Positions 26,067 through 34,949 are shown, numbered from the stretch's first letter. The stretch: DNA of 64,000 nt from Streptomyces aidingensis (GCF_900112355.1 NZ_FOLM01000002.1:535953-599952); one strand, 5' to 3'. The notes: generated by a model from the sequence alone, not told the origin. A program made the numbers and translations.

Positions 26067-26987
26067 CTACCCGCCCGGGTACGCCACCGCGCCGGTGAAG
26101 ATGTGCTCGGCCGGCGGCATGTCGATGACCACCGGCGTGCCGAAGTCGTACAGCACGGTGGTGGAGCTCACCTGCACGGGCACGCCCGGCGCCGGCGGCG
26201 CGGTGGAGGCGAAGCTGAAGTGGTGCCGGATACGGCGCAGCACCCCGTCGTCGTCGAGATAGGCGTCGAACCGCACCGCGGTGTCGGTGAAGCCGTCCAC
26301 CGCGGCGGCCAGTTGCTCCCGGCTCTCCCGGTCGTCCGCGGCCCGGGCCGCCTCCGCGATGTCCGTGATCCCGCGGAACCGGCGCAGCGTCTCGCCCTCC
26401 ACCTCGACCTCGCCCAGGTCGTCCGCGTGCTGCACGCCGCGCAGCAGCTCGGCGGCGGTGATCGGGTCGGTGGCCCCGCCGGTGACCAGATTCCCGTCAT
26501 GGATGGCGGCCACGTCCAGCCGCACCCATTTGTCCGGCGGAACCCCCTCGCCGCGGTTCTTCAGATACAGCTCGCCCGGCAGGAACAGCTCGGTGACCGG
26601 CGGCTGTTCGGCCGCGGACGGATCGGCGGGCAGGGTCACGGCGAGTTCGCCGACCCGGCGGCGGTAGTCGAAGCCGCCCCGGCCGTGAATGGTGATGCGG
26701 GTGCCGCCGGAGGCCAGCTCCACGGCGGTGCGGGCCCGGGAGGAGCCGGCCTCGGCCAGCAGATCGGGCACCTGGCGGATCAGCTCCACCGCCTCCCCGG
26801 CGGTGCGGGTGTCGGCGGCGGCGCCCACCATGGAGCAGCCCGTCACGGCCAGGCCGAGCACCAGCAGACCGGAGGACGCCAGCAGCCGGGGAGATGCGTT
26901 TCTGCGAAACCTCCGGGGGTGGCCGCCGCCCCGCCCGTCCCGTCCGCCGCCGCCCGAGCCTGCCCTTTGCCGACGTCGCGCCCTCAT
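26067..26987 (-). CDS. LppX/LprAFG-like lipoprotein
   Basis: 306 residues from the ATG at 26987 (an ATG at 27008 is possible). A long basic N-region precedes a signal ending in the lipobox VTGCS. The mature part resembles the LppX_LprAFG fold of lipid-binding lipoproteins: GGTRITIHGRGGFDYRRRVG, LYLKNRG and the repeated beta segments ending in VLYDFGTPVVIDMP. Such proteins carry lipids or glycolipids across the envelope. It is transcribed alone and divergent from the small hypothetical gene at 27107. Confidence 0.75.
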   Translation of the reverse strand: MRARRRQRAGSGGGGRDGRGGGHPRRFRRNASPRLLASSGLLVLGLAVTGCSMVGAAADTRTAGEAVELIRQVPDLLAEAGSSRARTAVELASGGTRITIHGRGGFDYRRRVGELAVTLPADPSAAEQPPVTELFLPGELYLKNRGEGVPPDKWVRLDVAAIHDGNLVTGGATDPITAAELLRGVQHADDLGEVEVEGETLRRFRGITDIAEAARAADDRESREQLAAAVDGFTDTAVRFDAYLDDDGVLRRIRHHFSFASTAPPAPGVPVQVSSTTVLYDFGTPVVIDMPPAEHIFTGAVAYPGG

Positions 26988-27106
26988 GGCCTGTCGACCC
27001 CCAAGCATCTTCGCGTCTCAGTTCACCGCACTCACTGACCCGCTTAACGAAGCCTTCGGACACCCGTCACGGGCTGACCGGGGGCATAGCCCGATACGGT
27101 GGTGAC

Positions 27107-27418
27107 GTGCGCAAGGCGACTGGCAGGAGGGCCTGGAAGATACTCCGCGGGGGCCAGGATCCGGCGTCCGGCGCGTCCTCCACGGGGGACGGACCGGCCC
27201 TGCCGGACATCCCGGGCCACCGGATCGTCCTGGTCGAGCGCGGCCCGTTCCTCTCGCCGCGCTGCGACTGCGGATGGTACGGCCCGGCCCGCCGCTCCCG
27301 GCCGCTGGCCCGCGAGGAGGCCGCCGCCCATCTGGCCGCCCTCCACCCCGCCCCCACCGACATCCCCGCCGACACCCCCGCCGACGAAGGCCGCGGCTCC
27401 CCGGCCGGGGACGGCTGA
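27107..27418 (+). CDS. Conserved hypothetical protein with CxC motif
   Basis: 103 residues from a GTG at 27107. The recognisable core is FLSPRCDCGWYGPARRSRPL followed by an Ala/His helix AREEAAAHLAALHP. The CDC pair could bind metal or be redox-active, but no family was identified. A tail of repeated PADTPAD is disordered. It ends 8 bases before the convergent PAP2-type gene stops. Confidence 0.55.
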   Translation: MRKATGRRAWKILRGGQDPASGASSTGDGPALPDIPGHRIVLVERGPFLSPRCDCGWYGPARRSRPLAREEAAAHLAALHPAPTDIPADTPADEGRGSPAGDG

Positions 27419-27426
27419 CGCACCCG

Positions 27427-28101
27427 CTAGGCGGCCAGATCCTTGTCCCCGTGCCCACGGAACGGGATACGGAAGGTGCCGGTGCGGAACTGGCCGCCCA
27501 GCGGCAGCCGCGACGGCCGGGCGCAGCGCGCGGCGAGCGGCGTCAGCAGCGCCATGGCACCGGGCTGGAGCAGCAACGCCACCGCGGCGCCCAGCGCATA
27601 GCCCCCGATCACATCCGTCGGGTAATGCGTGCCGGCCAGCAACTGGGCCGGGCCGGCGGCCAGCGCCAGGCCCAGCGCCCAGCAGGCGGTGCGCCGGTGC
27701 ACCAGCAGCAGGGCCACCGCGATCGCCATGGCCGCGGCCGTCTGGACGCTGACGAACGAATAGCCGGCCGCCACCGCCTCCGGCCCCGCCGTCACCTGCA
27801 CGTCCCCGTCCTGCGCTCCGGCCGGGCCGGTACGGGCGACCAGCTCACGCACCGGCAGGGCGGTCAGCGCGGCCAGGCCGCCGGCCAGCGCCGCCCAGAG
27901 CCCGCCGGGCAGGGCCGCGGGCCCGGCGGCATCCGCCCGCAGCGCACGGCGGACGGCCAGCGCGCAGATCAGCAGCAGCACCGGGAACAGCGCGAAGCCG
28001 GTCAGCGCGGAGAGCACCGGCTGGGCCCAGCCGGGCACCGCCTCACCCAGTCCGCCGACGGCGCGGAGCACGTCGGCATCGGGGCCCGCCATCACGGTCA
28101 T
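27427..28101 (-). CDS. PAP2-fold membrane protein with altered catalytic motifs
   Basis: 224 residues; ATG at 28101 with AAGGAAGGAG upstream. Six hydrophobic helices have PAP2 topology. Motif 3 is recognisable as GTHYPTDVIGG (His159, Asp163). Motif 1 (KxxxxxxRP) appears as VRELVARTGP around residues 84-93, and motif 2 (PSGH) is SFVSVQ at 115-120, lacking the catalytic His. The usual Arg before motif 3 is also not seen. The protein is likely to bind lipid phosphate without the standard hydrolysis. The family dephosphorylates phosphatidate or undecaprenyl diphosphate. Confidence 0.75.
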   Translation of the reverse strand: MTVMAGPDADVLRAVGGLGEAVPGWAQPVLSALTGFALFPVLLLICALAVRRALRADAAGPAALPGGLWAALAGGLAALTALPVRELVARTGPAGAQDGDVQVTAGPEAVAAGYSFVSVQTAAAMAIAVALLLVHRRTACWALGLALAAGPAQLLAGTHYPTDVIGGYALGAAVALLLQPGAMALLTPLAARCARPSRLPLGGQFRTGTFRIPFRGHGDKDLAA

Positions 28102-28273
28102 CCGCGTACTCCTTCCTTTCCCTGGTGCCGCCCGGGAACGGGATCGCTGCCTCCAGTAGAAACCAGAAAACGCCCCGCCGAACAGGGCGCGTTCCGTCGC
28201 GGCCCACCTGGGGCCGAGGCGTTACGCAAGAGAGATGCACCCCCGGGCATCCTCACTCACCGCGATGATAGCG

Positions 28274-29269
28274 TCACCCTGCGACAGGGCGGGTGGCACC
28301 GAAGTAGTCGGCCCCGTCGATCGGGTCGAAGCGGATGACCGCACCGGTATAGGGCGCATTGATCATGTAGCCGCCCCCGACGTACAGGCCGACATGGTGG
28401 ATGGTGCGCGAATTGGACCGGTCGGTGGCGAAGAAGACCAGGTCACCGGGGAGGAGCTCGTCCCGCGAGGGATGCGGCCCGGCGTTCCACTGATCGTTGG
28501 CCACCCGGGGTATCTCGATGCCCACGCTGGCATAGGCCGCCTGGGTCAGTCCCGAGCAGTCGAACCGGCCGCCGTCCTCGGGCGTGCCCTCCCCGCCCCA
28601 GAGGTACGGCTTGCCGAGATGGTCCTGGGCGAAGTTCACCGCCCCGGCGGCGGCCCGGAGGGGCGGCAGCCGCTCGCCGCCCTGCTCCGCCTCCGCCCGG
28701 GCCGCGAAGCTCTGCTCGGCGGAGCGGATGATCCGCACGTAGTTACGGGTCTCCTCGTACGGCGGCACGCCCTGGTACTTGATCACCGCATACGGACCGG
28801 CGTTGTACGCGGCGAGCATGTTGTCCACCGGATCGCCCGGCACATCCTTGACATACGAGGCCAGCGAGCAGTCGTAGGAGGCCGCCGACGGAATCGCGTC
28901 CTCCGGGTCCCACACATCGGCCACCCCGTCCCCATTGGCGTCCAGGCCGTGCACGGCCCAGGTGCCGGGTATGAACTGCGCTATCCCCTGCGCCTCCGCG
29001 TGGCTCTGGGCGTTGGGGTTCCAGCCGCTCTCCTGGTTCAGCTGGGCGGCCAGCAGGGCCGGCGAAAGCGTCTCGCAGAGATTCCCCCAGCGCTGCACCA
29101 GCGGGGCGTAGCGGCCGGGCACGGTATGGGCGGCCAGCTGCCCGCCGCCCCTGCCGCCGCCCCCGCCGCCCAGATTCGCGGCGGTGCTGTACACCCCCAC
29201 GATGAGCAACGCCATGAACAACGCCAGCCCGCCCAGCCCGATCCCGGCCGCCGCCAACCCCTTGCGCAT
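28274..29269 (-). CDS. Bifunctional lytic transglycosylase / NlpC-P60 peptidase
   Basis: 331 residues with an N-terminal membrane anchor (residues 10-30) and Gly-rich linker. The SLT domain has the catalytic Glu80 in NQESGWNPNA, then GIAQFIPGTW and an EF-hand-like DANGDGVADVWD. The C40 peptidase domain has Cys238 in FDCSGL and His292 in HHVGLYVGG. It should cut both glycan strands and stem peptides of peptidoglycan. Proteins with this domain pair usually accompany conjugation or T4SS-like clusters in actinomycetes. A small pilin-like gene follows at 29664 on the other strand. Confidence 0.92.
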   Translation of the reverse strand: MRKGLAAAGIGLGGLALFMALLIVGVYSTAANLGGGGGGRGGGQLAAHTVPGRYAPLVQRWGNLCETLSPALLAAQLNQESGWNPNAQSHAEAQGIAQFIPGTWAVHGLDANGDGVADVWDPEDAIPSAASYDCSLASYVKDVPGDPVDNMLAAYNAGPYAVIKYQGVPPYEETRNYVRIIRSAEQSFAARAEAEQGGERLPPLRAAAGAVNFAQDHLGKPYLWGGEGTPEDGGRFDCSGLTQAAYASVGIEIPRVANDQWNAGPHPSRDELLPGDLVFFATDRSNSRTIHHVGLYVGGGYMINAPYTGAVIRFDPIDGADYFGATRPVAG

Positions 29270-29434
29270 GTCCTCAACGATGCCTCATCCCCACCCTGTT
29301 GTCCGCCCCCGGCGGACTCCCCGGCCGCAGCGCCCAGTTCCGCCCACACCGCCTTACCACCACTCGGCGTCCCGTACCGCCCCCAGCCCACGGCAACCGC
29401 CAGATCCTGTTCTCGGAGACGTAGCCTGAGCGCC

Positions 29435-29634
29435 ATGCAGAGAATGGCTCACTGGCAGAAGTCCAGCTTTAGCCGGACGGCAACAACTGCATAGAACTGG
29501 CCAGCTCGGCGCACGGTCGTGCACTCCTCCGCGAGTCCGGCATACCGGACACGACGCTCACCCGCAACGTCCTGCCGCTACGGGCTCTGGCGGCGCGTCA
29601 CACTTGCCTCCGGCCCATGGCACAATCCGAGTGA
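29435..29634 (+). pseudogene. Frameshifted DUF397 gene
   Basis: From the ATG at 29435 the frame reads MQRMAHWQKSSFS, a DUF397 start, then hits a stop. In another frame the DUF397 core continues as GNNCIELASSAHGRALLRES up to a stop at 29634. One or two bases are missing near 29470. The C-terminal half also diverges from the usual W-x-x-F-x-x-G-x-K ending. DUF397 proteins normally follow an XRE gene in Streptomyces; none is present. It is a decayed remnant. Confidence 0.7.
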
Positions 29635-29663
29635 GGCAGCACTGCGGAAGGCGGTGAGCGAGG

Positions 29664-29972
29664 ATGTTTCTGGCAGCAGAGGAAGCCGACATCACCGAGA
29701 TCATCGGTGGTATCGCACCCGACTGGGGTCCCTTTGCGTCGCTGGGCAGCGAGGCCCGCACGATGGTTCAGGTGATCATGGCGCTGGCCATCATCATCTG
29801 CCTGGCGATTGCCATCTGGGGAGCGGCCAAGCAGCGCATCGGCGCAACCGCGCTGCACGACAGCTTCAGCGCCGAGCAGGGCAAGGGGCTTATCGTCGCC
29901 GGGCTGACCGGAGTCTTCATCATCGGTTCCCTCGGCACACTCTTCACCATCGTCTACGGCATGGCGATCTAG
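29664..29972 (+). CDS. Small two-helix membrane protein, pilin-like
   Basis: 102 residues with an acidic N-terminus and two hydrophobic helices: TMVQVIMALAIIICLAIAIW (about 33-53) and GLIVAGLTGVFIIGSLGTLF (about 74-93), joined by a polar loop. The size and layout recall the VirB2/TrbC-like pilin subunits of Gram-positive conjugation systems, but without a signal sequence. Together with the lytic transglycosylase gene nearby it looks like a part of a T4SS-like cluster whose other members are missing. Its stop shares CTAG with the convergent gene. Confidence 0.6.
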   Translation: MFLAAEEADITEIIGGIAPDWGPFASLGSEARTMVQVIMALAIIICLAIAIWGAAKQRIGATALHDSFSAEQGKGLIVAGLTGVFIIGSLGTLFTIVYGMAI

Positions 29973-31105
29973 CTGACAGACAGCTTCAGCAAGCTGGTGC
30001 CGCCCCCGCCGGTGGCCAGCACCCAGAGCGTGTCCTCACCGACTGCTGCGGGCGATCGGAGGCCAAGGTACTCGCCGCTCAGCTCGGGCGGTGGATCGGT
30101 CGCCACATTGAGCACCACTTGGGGAGTGGCCACCAGCTCTGTGTTGTCCAATGGCACACGCCAGAGGGATCCGTCCGCCATGGAGACCCAGAGACAGCGC
30201 TGCGGAGTGTAGGCAAGGCCGCTGGGGACTGCCCCGCCGGTCCAGAGATGGAGCGTTTCTTCCGAACCGGCCAGGGCGAGCACGGCCGAGTCGTCCTCTC
30301 CCCGGCCGACCTCCCAGACGTGACCGCCCGCATCGAACGCCAGGCCTTCAACGCTCCCGTGTGTGCCGGCGAGCACCTCTGTGTCGGGCAGTTGAGGGTT
30401 CCAGGAAGCGTCGAGAGCATCAGGGGACTTGAGGATCTTCCCGGCGGAGGAATCGCCAAAGTCCCCCACCCCGGCGTACAGCGTTCCGTCCGGCGTCAGG
30501 AGCAGTGCGCCACCGACTCGCATGTCGCCCCACGGCAGTCCGGTCAGCCGCCCCGACGTCTCCATCTGCTGACCTTCGGGTTTGCCTTCCTGGTACGCGG
30601 AGCGCACCACCCGGCTCTCGGATTCCGTTGTGTAGTACGCGAAGAAGAACGAATTGTCTGCCGCCGCCAGGCCGAGCAGGCCGCCCTCCCCGGCAGCCTG
30701 CGAAGCAGCCGTCCCGATCTCGGTGATGTCACCGGTGTCCTGGGCGACTCGGTAGATCTTGCCGGTGGTGCGACTTCCCACCAGGAGATCCCCGCTGGTG
30801 GGCAGAACGGTCAGGCCCCAGGGATCGGCGATGTCCGTCAACGGGTGCTCCGCCACCACGGTCGCCGTGCCGGTCGCTGCGGCCGGTTCGAGCTCTTCCT
30901 GAGTGGGAACTGGAGCGGGCGTGGTTTCGCCGGGTTCGTTGTCCGGGGGTGGGGTGGTGGTTGTGGGGGGGGAGGAGGTGGTGGCGTCTTCGGTGGGGGC
31001 GGGGGTGTCGGATGCGCGGTTGGCGGCGGGGCCGCCCGCGCAGGCGGTGACGGCTGCGCCCAGCAGCAGGGCGACCGCCGCCCGCCGGATGCGTCTGTGC
31101 ACCAT
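29969..31105 (-). CDS. Beta-propeller lipoprotein (glucose/sorbosone dehydrogenase-like)
   Basis: 378 residues from the ATG at 31105 (GGGGAGG 8 bases upstream). A lipoprotein signal ends at VTACAGG. A Thr/Pro-rich spacer (about 30-75) leads to a six-bladed propeller with the phrases DPWGLTVLPTSGDLLVGSR, GLLGLA and LLLTPDGTLYAGVGDFGD resembling soluble PQQ-type glucose or sorbosone dehydrogenases. PQQ ligands could not be confirmed. It may be a surface sugar-binding or sensor protein. Confidence 0.75.
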   Translation of the reverse strand: MVHRRIRRAAVALLLGAAVTACAGGPAANRASDTPAPTEDATTSSPPTTTTPPPDNEPGETTPAPVPTQEELEPAAATGTATVVAEHPLTDIADPWGLTVLPTSGDLLVGSRTTGKIYRVAQDTGDITEIGTAASQAAGEGGLLGLAAADNSFFFAYYTTESESRVVRSAYQEGKPEGQQMETSGRLTGLPWGDMRVGGALLLTPDGTLYAGVGDFGDSSAGKILKSPDALDASWNPQLPDTEVLAGTHGSVEGLAFDAGGHVWEVGRGEDDSAVLALAGSEETLHLWTGGAVPSGLAYTPQRCLWVSMADGSLWRVPLDNTELVATPQVVLNVATDPPPELSGEYLGLRSPAAVGEDTLWVLATGGGGTSLLKLSVS

Positions 31106-31406
31106 CTCCCGCGCCTCCCCGCTGCCTTGGACCCGGTCCGGCACCTAGCCTGCCACAGCGGTCGCATCCCGCTGCGCGCAGCATGATCCACACAGCATGC
31201 GCGGGAGCCCGGCGCCGGTCCGCAGGCTGGACCGGCCGGACAAAGCCGTCGGCGATTCGGGGGAGGCAGTGGTGCGGGGCACCGTCGCTGGGGTATCCGG
31301 TCGGCGGCCGGGCCGCCCACGGCAGGTCGCCGCGCTTCTTCCGTGGCCACGGACGCTCCTTCAGCGTGGCCGGGGAGAGCCGGTGCGGTGGGAGGGAGCC
31401 GATGGT
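31106..31406. other. 301-base intergenic region
   Basis: Divergent promoter space between the propeller lipoprotein and the frameshifted membrane gene. Open frames run through it but show no recognisable protein. No repeat or hairpin stood out. Confidence 0.5.
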
Positions 31407-32233
31407 ATGCGTGGGACGGCGGGCACGCGCCGTTGGTGGCCGGGCACGGTGCAGACCTACTGGTGGGGGATGGGGGGCATGGGGACGCTGCTGCTCTTAC
31501 TGGCCGCCCAGACGGGCGTTGCGCTGTGCTGCGTGCTGCTGGTGAGTGCCAGTTTCCTGTGGTTCGACGGCTCAGGGACGCTGGTCTGGCCGCCTTCATG
31601 CTTCTGCCGGTCCTTCTCGGAGTACCGTTCGGCGTGGCCGCCTCGCGTACCTTCGACCGGGCCGTGATGCAGGGTCTGATGATCGGGGCGTCCGCGGGGC
31701 TGATCGTTCTGACTGTCCTGGTGATGGGTGTCGCCATGGCCTCCGGCCCGCAGCTTTACCACGCGGCTTTCGGAGAACGCACCGAGGCGGTGGTGACCTC
31801 GAACTGGAAGGTCACGTGGTCGTCCAGGGCCTCCGGCCCGACCGTGACGACGGAGAGCAGCCACGAGTACGGGGTGGGCCCGGCGGACTGCGACGGCCAG
31901 ATCCACTACCGGGTGGAGGAGACCGGTACCGGGCGAGGGCTCGGCTTGATGTACCGCGGCCCCGGGCAGTGCGCGCCGGTGGGGGCCCGGTTGGAGGTGT
32001 CGGTGGATCCGTCCGGGCGGGTCGCTACGGTGGCGGCCGACCGGCTGGGGCATGTCGCGCTGCCGGGCATTCTGCTCGGGGGCGGCCTGGCCGGGATGTT
32101 CCTGCTCCCGGCCGCAGCGGCGATGGCGGAGCATCGGGCCCGCCCCGCAGCGGTCGCGGAGCATCAGGCCCGGGTGGCGGCCCGGCGGGAATGGAACGGG
32201 TGGGCGGAGGACGAGTCCGGCAGGGAGAAGTGA
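31407..32233 (+). pseudogene. Frameshifted multi-spanning membrane protein
   Basis: The first frame, from the ATG at 31407 (GGAGGG upstream), gives a basic start and a first helix GTLLLLLAAQTGVALCCVLL, then FLWFDGSGTLV. Near 31585 the natural continuation, LAAFMLLPVLLGVPFGVAAS, is in another frame and runs through a further helix, a soluble domain with FGERTEAVVTSNWKVTWSS and VDPSGRVATVAADRLG, and a last helix to 32233. Adding one base near 31585 joins the frames. An independent start at the ATG 31598 is the alternative. No function is known. Confidence 0.65.
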
Positions 32234-32271
32234 GGGGCCGGAGAGCGGAGCCGGTGCGATGAAAAGGCCCG

Positions 32272-32289
32272 GCCCTGCGGCAGCAGGGC
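32272..32289. terminator. Hairpin between convergent genes
   Basis: GCCCTGC-GGCA-GCAGGGC forms a perfect 7-bp stem between two convergent broken genes. It is a reasonable bidirectional terminator. Confidence 0.5.
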
Positions 32290-32327
32290 GCTGAACATGC
32301 CGTCGACCCGCTCCTGGCCGGGCGGGG

Positions 32328-32817
32328 TCACGCGGAAGCGCGCAGCATGATCCGCAGGCCGTGGCCATCGGACAGGTGGACCGCGTAGTCACTGCCGCGG
32401 CCGTAGTCACGGCCCGTCACCTGCCAGCCGTGCCGCTCGGCCCTGGCCGCCACCGTGTCCACCGCGGCGGGACCGCCGGGCATGGCGAAGGCCAGGGCCG
32501 GGGAAGGGGCGTCATCGCTCAGGTCCAGGGTGATGCCGTCCACGCTCCAGCCATAGGGGTCCGGAGCGGCGCCGAGGGTTTCGAGCAGCCGGCCCCGTGT
32601 GGACGCCGGATCCCCGCCGACGTGGACGGAGGCGAGAGTTCCGGCCAGATCGGGCGGCGAGGGGGGCCTTCCCCGCACGGTCGGCGGCCGGGCCGCCCGC
32701 GCATGCCACGGCGGGGACCAGGGCCAGCAGCACCGCTGCCGGCAAGAACGTACGACGCGTCGCGCCCGTGATCGTCTCCTCCGGGTGGTGCGGAAGTACA
32801 GGCGCGATCGGTGCCAC
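32328..32817 (-). pseudogene. Frameshifted small lipoprotein gene
   Basis: The upstream frame contains a signal with lipobox: RRTFLPAAVLLALVPAVACA then GGPAADRAGKAPLA. The likely remainder, DLAGTLASVHVGGDPASTRG through GWSVDGITLDLSDD to HGLRIMLRASA at 32328, is in a different frame. Deleting one C near 32655-32660 would fuse them. The start is uncertain; a GTG at 32817 is used, although the best ribosome-site-like GGAGGAG lies further in. The protein would be a small secreted lipoprotein of unknown function. Confidence 0.6.
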
Positions 32818-32906
32818 CGCGGGAAGTCGCCCTTTCAACGTCCGTAACGCCGAGAGCCGGAAAATGCGGTGGCGGGGGAGCCCGTTGGGTGGGGATGGTG
32901 GGGGGC

Positions 32907-33617
32907 ATGGAGAGCTGGGAGGACGCGGACTGGGTGGTGGACGAGCTGGTCCATGCGGGGCCGGAACATCTGGATCCGGAGTTCGTGGCGGGATTTGACG
33001 CCAAGCAGGGCCATCCGGACCCGGGGCCGGATGTGGCCGCGCTGCGGGCCCGCGGCCTGGACCGCTCCGCGCGGGTGGTGGATCTGGGAGCCGGGACGGG
33101 ACGGTTCGCGCTCGCCGCGGCCCGGGAGTTCGGCGAGGTCACGGCCGTGGACGTGTCCCCCGCCATGGTGGACCGGCTGCGCGCGGCGGCCACCGCGGCC
33201 GGGCTGTCGAACCTCACCTGCGTGCGCGCCGGGTTTCTGAGCCACCGGCACACCGGCCGCCCACTGGACGCGGTGTACACCCGGCACGCGCTGCACCAGT
33301 TGCCGGACTTCTGGAAGGCGATGGCGCTGCACCGGATCGCCGCCATGCTGCGCCCGGGCGGCGTGCTGCGCCTGCGCGACCTGATCTTCGACTTCCGGCC
33401 GGCGGAGGCGCCCGAGGTCCTCCGGGCCTGGATGGCCGGGGCGGCGGCGGACGGCAGCCGCGGCTATACGCGGCAGGACTACGCCGAGCATCTGCGCACG
33501 GAGTTCAGCACCTTTCGGTGGCTGCTCGAACCCATGCTGGAGGCGGCCGGGTTCGAGATCGCCGATGCCTCCTGGCAGGGGCGGATCTACGGGACATACA
33601 CCTGTGTGCGGCGGTGA
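32907..33617 (+). CDS. Class I SAM-dependent methyltransferase
   Basis: 236 residues from the ATG at 32907. The SAM-binding glycine loop is VVDLGAGTGRFALAAA, followed by the acidic ribose contact AVDVSPAMVDRL and the motif LDAVYTRHALHQLPDFW; a post-motif MLRPGGVLRLRDLIFDF is typical of the UbiE/Methyltransf_25 type. The C-terminal half holds an Ala/Arg helix and a strand GTYTCVRR. The substrate cannot be inferred; no biosynthetic cluster surrounds it. Confidence 0.88.
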   Translation: MESWEDADWVVDELVHAGPEHLDPEFVAGFDAKQGHPDPGPDVAALRARGLDRSARVVDLGAGTGRFALAAAREFGEVTAVDVSPAMVDRLRAAATAAGLSNLTCVRAGFLSHRHTGRPLDAVYTRHALHQLPDFWKAMALHRIAAMLRPGGVLRLRDLIFDFRPAEAPEVLRAWMAGAAADGSRGYTRQDYAEHLRTEFSTFRWLLEPMLEAAGFEIADASWQGRIYGTYTCVRR

Positions 33618-33884
33618 GGGCACAGCGGCCCAGGGCCGCCGGAACGTTCCTGCTGGTGCACGGGAAGGGAACCGCTTGCCGTCGGTGTTGAGAGCCGGGT
33701 GAGGCCGTTCGGACCCACGCCGGGCGCGGCGGCGACCGGCCGGAAGACCGCAGGAGAGGCCGGACGCCACCGGAAGCGGCCGGTTCCGTATACGTTCGGC
33801 TACGAGACGTCCTGACCATCTGCCCATATGAGCACAGTTTCGGGCAGACTGTGTGCACGCCGCCTCCCGCCAAGGAGGAGTCCC

Positions 33885-34949
33885 ATGGCCGACCGCATCC
33901 ACGACCTGGCTCCCGGGGTACGGCGCGATGGTTTCCTCACCGCGCCGTACCGCTGGTATGCCGTCCGGACGGTGCGGCCGGGGGATGATCCGGGCCCGGC
34001 CGATCCCCATTCGCTGCGCTGGCCCCCCGGCGACCGCCCGCTGCGCTACTGGGACGGTCCGCATCCGGCGGCCGAGTGGCATGCGGCGCTGTCCGACGAC
34101 CCGGTGCTGTGGCACGAGTTGCAGGAGGTGCCGGCGCCGCAGCCGGAGGAGGAGCCCTGGGAGACGGTGCTGCCGGCGCTCGGCCACGAGGCCCGCCGCT
34201 GGGAGAGCGCCGCCCGCCGGTTCCGCGAGGACGAGGAGTGGGAGCGGTATCTGCTCCAGTCGGCGCGCCGCCGCCTGCGCGCCAGGGTGCCGTTCCTGGG
34301 GCGGCTGCTGGTGCGGCTGGCCGCGCGCCGTTACCGGCAAGGAGTGCTGGAGTCGCGGGAGCACTATCTGCCGGTGCGGCGGGAGATCGAGCGCCGGCTG
34401 CGCCAGGCCGCCGCCGCCCGCGCCGCCTGGCAGCGGGAACGGAGCCGGGAGGTGGAGCGGATCCGGCTCTCCCGGGCCGCGGCGCAGCGCGCGGCCTGGC
34501 AGTACGCGGTGCTGCCGCGGCCCCGGCAGCGTGCGGTGCTGGTGTTCCGCACCGATACGCCGGGCGAGGCGCCGCTGCCGGCCGGCGCCGGGGCCGGGGG
34601 TCACCCGCTGACGGCCCGCCAGGTGGTGAACGACCTGCTGGCGTTGTTCGAGGAGCGGCGGCGATGGCGCGCGGTGCCGGAGGTGCTGATCGATCCGGCG
34701 GCGGTGGCTCAGGTGCTGCGGGACTGCCGGGCGGACGGCGGCCCGGACGCGTCACCGGCCTGGCCGGCCGAGTGGGACGAGGACCAGCGGTTCGCGCACT
34801 GGTGGCGGACGAGCGTCAGCGTGCAGTGGCGGGTGGAGCCGCGCGGCCGGGGGTACGGGCCCCGGCTGGTTCCGCCGCACCGGCTGCTGCGGCGGGCGCG
34901 GCAGGGCGGGGCCGGGTCTGCCAGGGGCACGACGGGCGCCCGCACGTGA
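33885..34949 (+). CDS. Conserved charged helical protein, unknown
   Basis: 354 residues with an AAGGAGGAG ribosome site. The N-terminal region contains WPPGDRPLRYWDGPHPAAEW, reminiscent of DUF2510-type motifs (PLRYWDG). A long Arg/Glu-rich helical stretch (about 100-220) includes RRRLRARVPFLGRLLVRLAA and looks coiled coil or nucleic-acid binding. The C-terminal part has an FEERRRWRAVPEVLIDP segment. No known domain was identified. It is upstream of the DUF397 and trypco2 genes and may belong to the same island. Confidence 0.6.
   Translation: MADRIHDLAPGVRRDGFLTAPYRWYAVRTVRPGDDPGPADPHSLRWPPGDRPLRYWDGPHPAAEWHAALSDDPVLWHELQEVPAPQPEEEPWETVLPALGHEARRWESAARRFREDEEWERYLLQSARRRLRARVPFLGRLLVRLAARRYRQGVLESREHYLPVRREIERRLRQAAAARAAWQRERSREVERIRLSRAAAQRAAWQYAVLPRPRQRAVLVFRTDTPGEAPLPAGAGAGGHPLTARQVVNDLLALFEERRRWRAVPEVLIDPAAVAQVLRDCRADGGPDASPAWPAEWDEDQRFAHWWRTSVSVQWRVEPRGRGYGPRLVPPHRLLRRARQGGAGSARGTTGART

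Noticed and set aside
29270..29434. Possible ydaO-type c-di-AMP riboswitch before the NlpC/P60 gene
   Set aside because: Such riboswitches are common before actinomycete wall hydrolases, but no matching conserved segments were seen here.
29038..29436. Minus-strand frame starting MALRLRLREQ with a GWGRYGTPSGGKAVWAEL segment
   Set aside because: The first part could be a relic of an ATP-binding or regulator gene near the DUF397 remnant, but it overlaps the NlpC gene in another frame and no domain could be confirmed.
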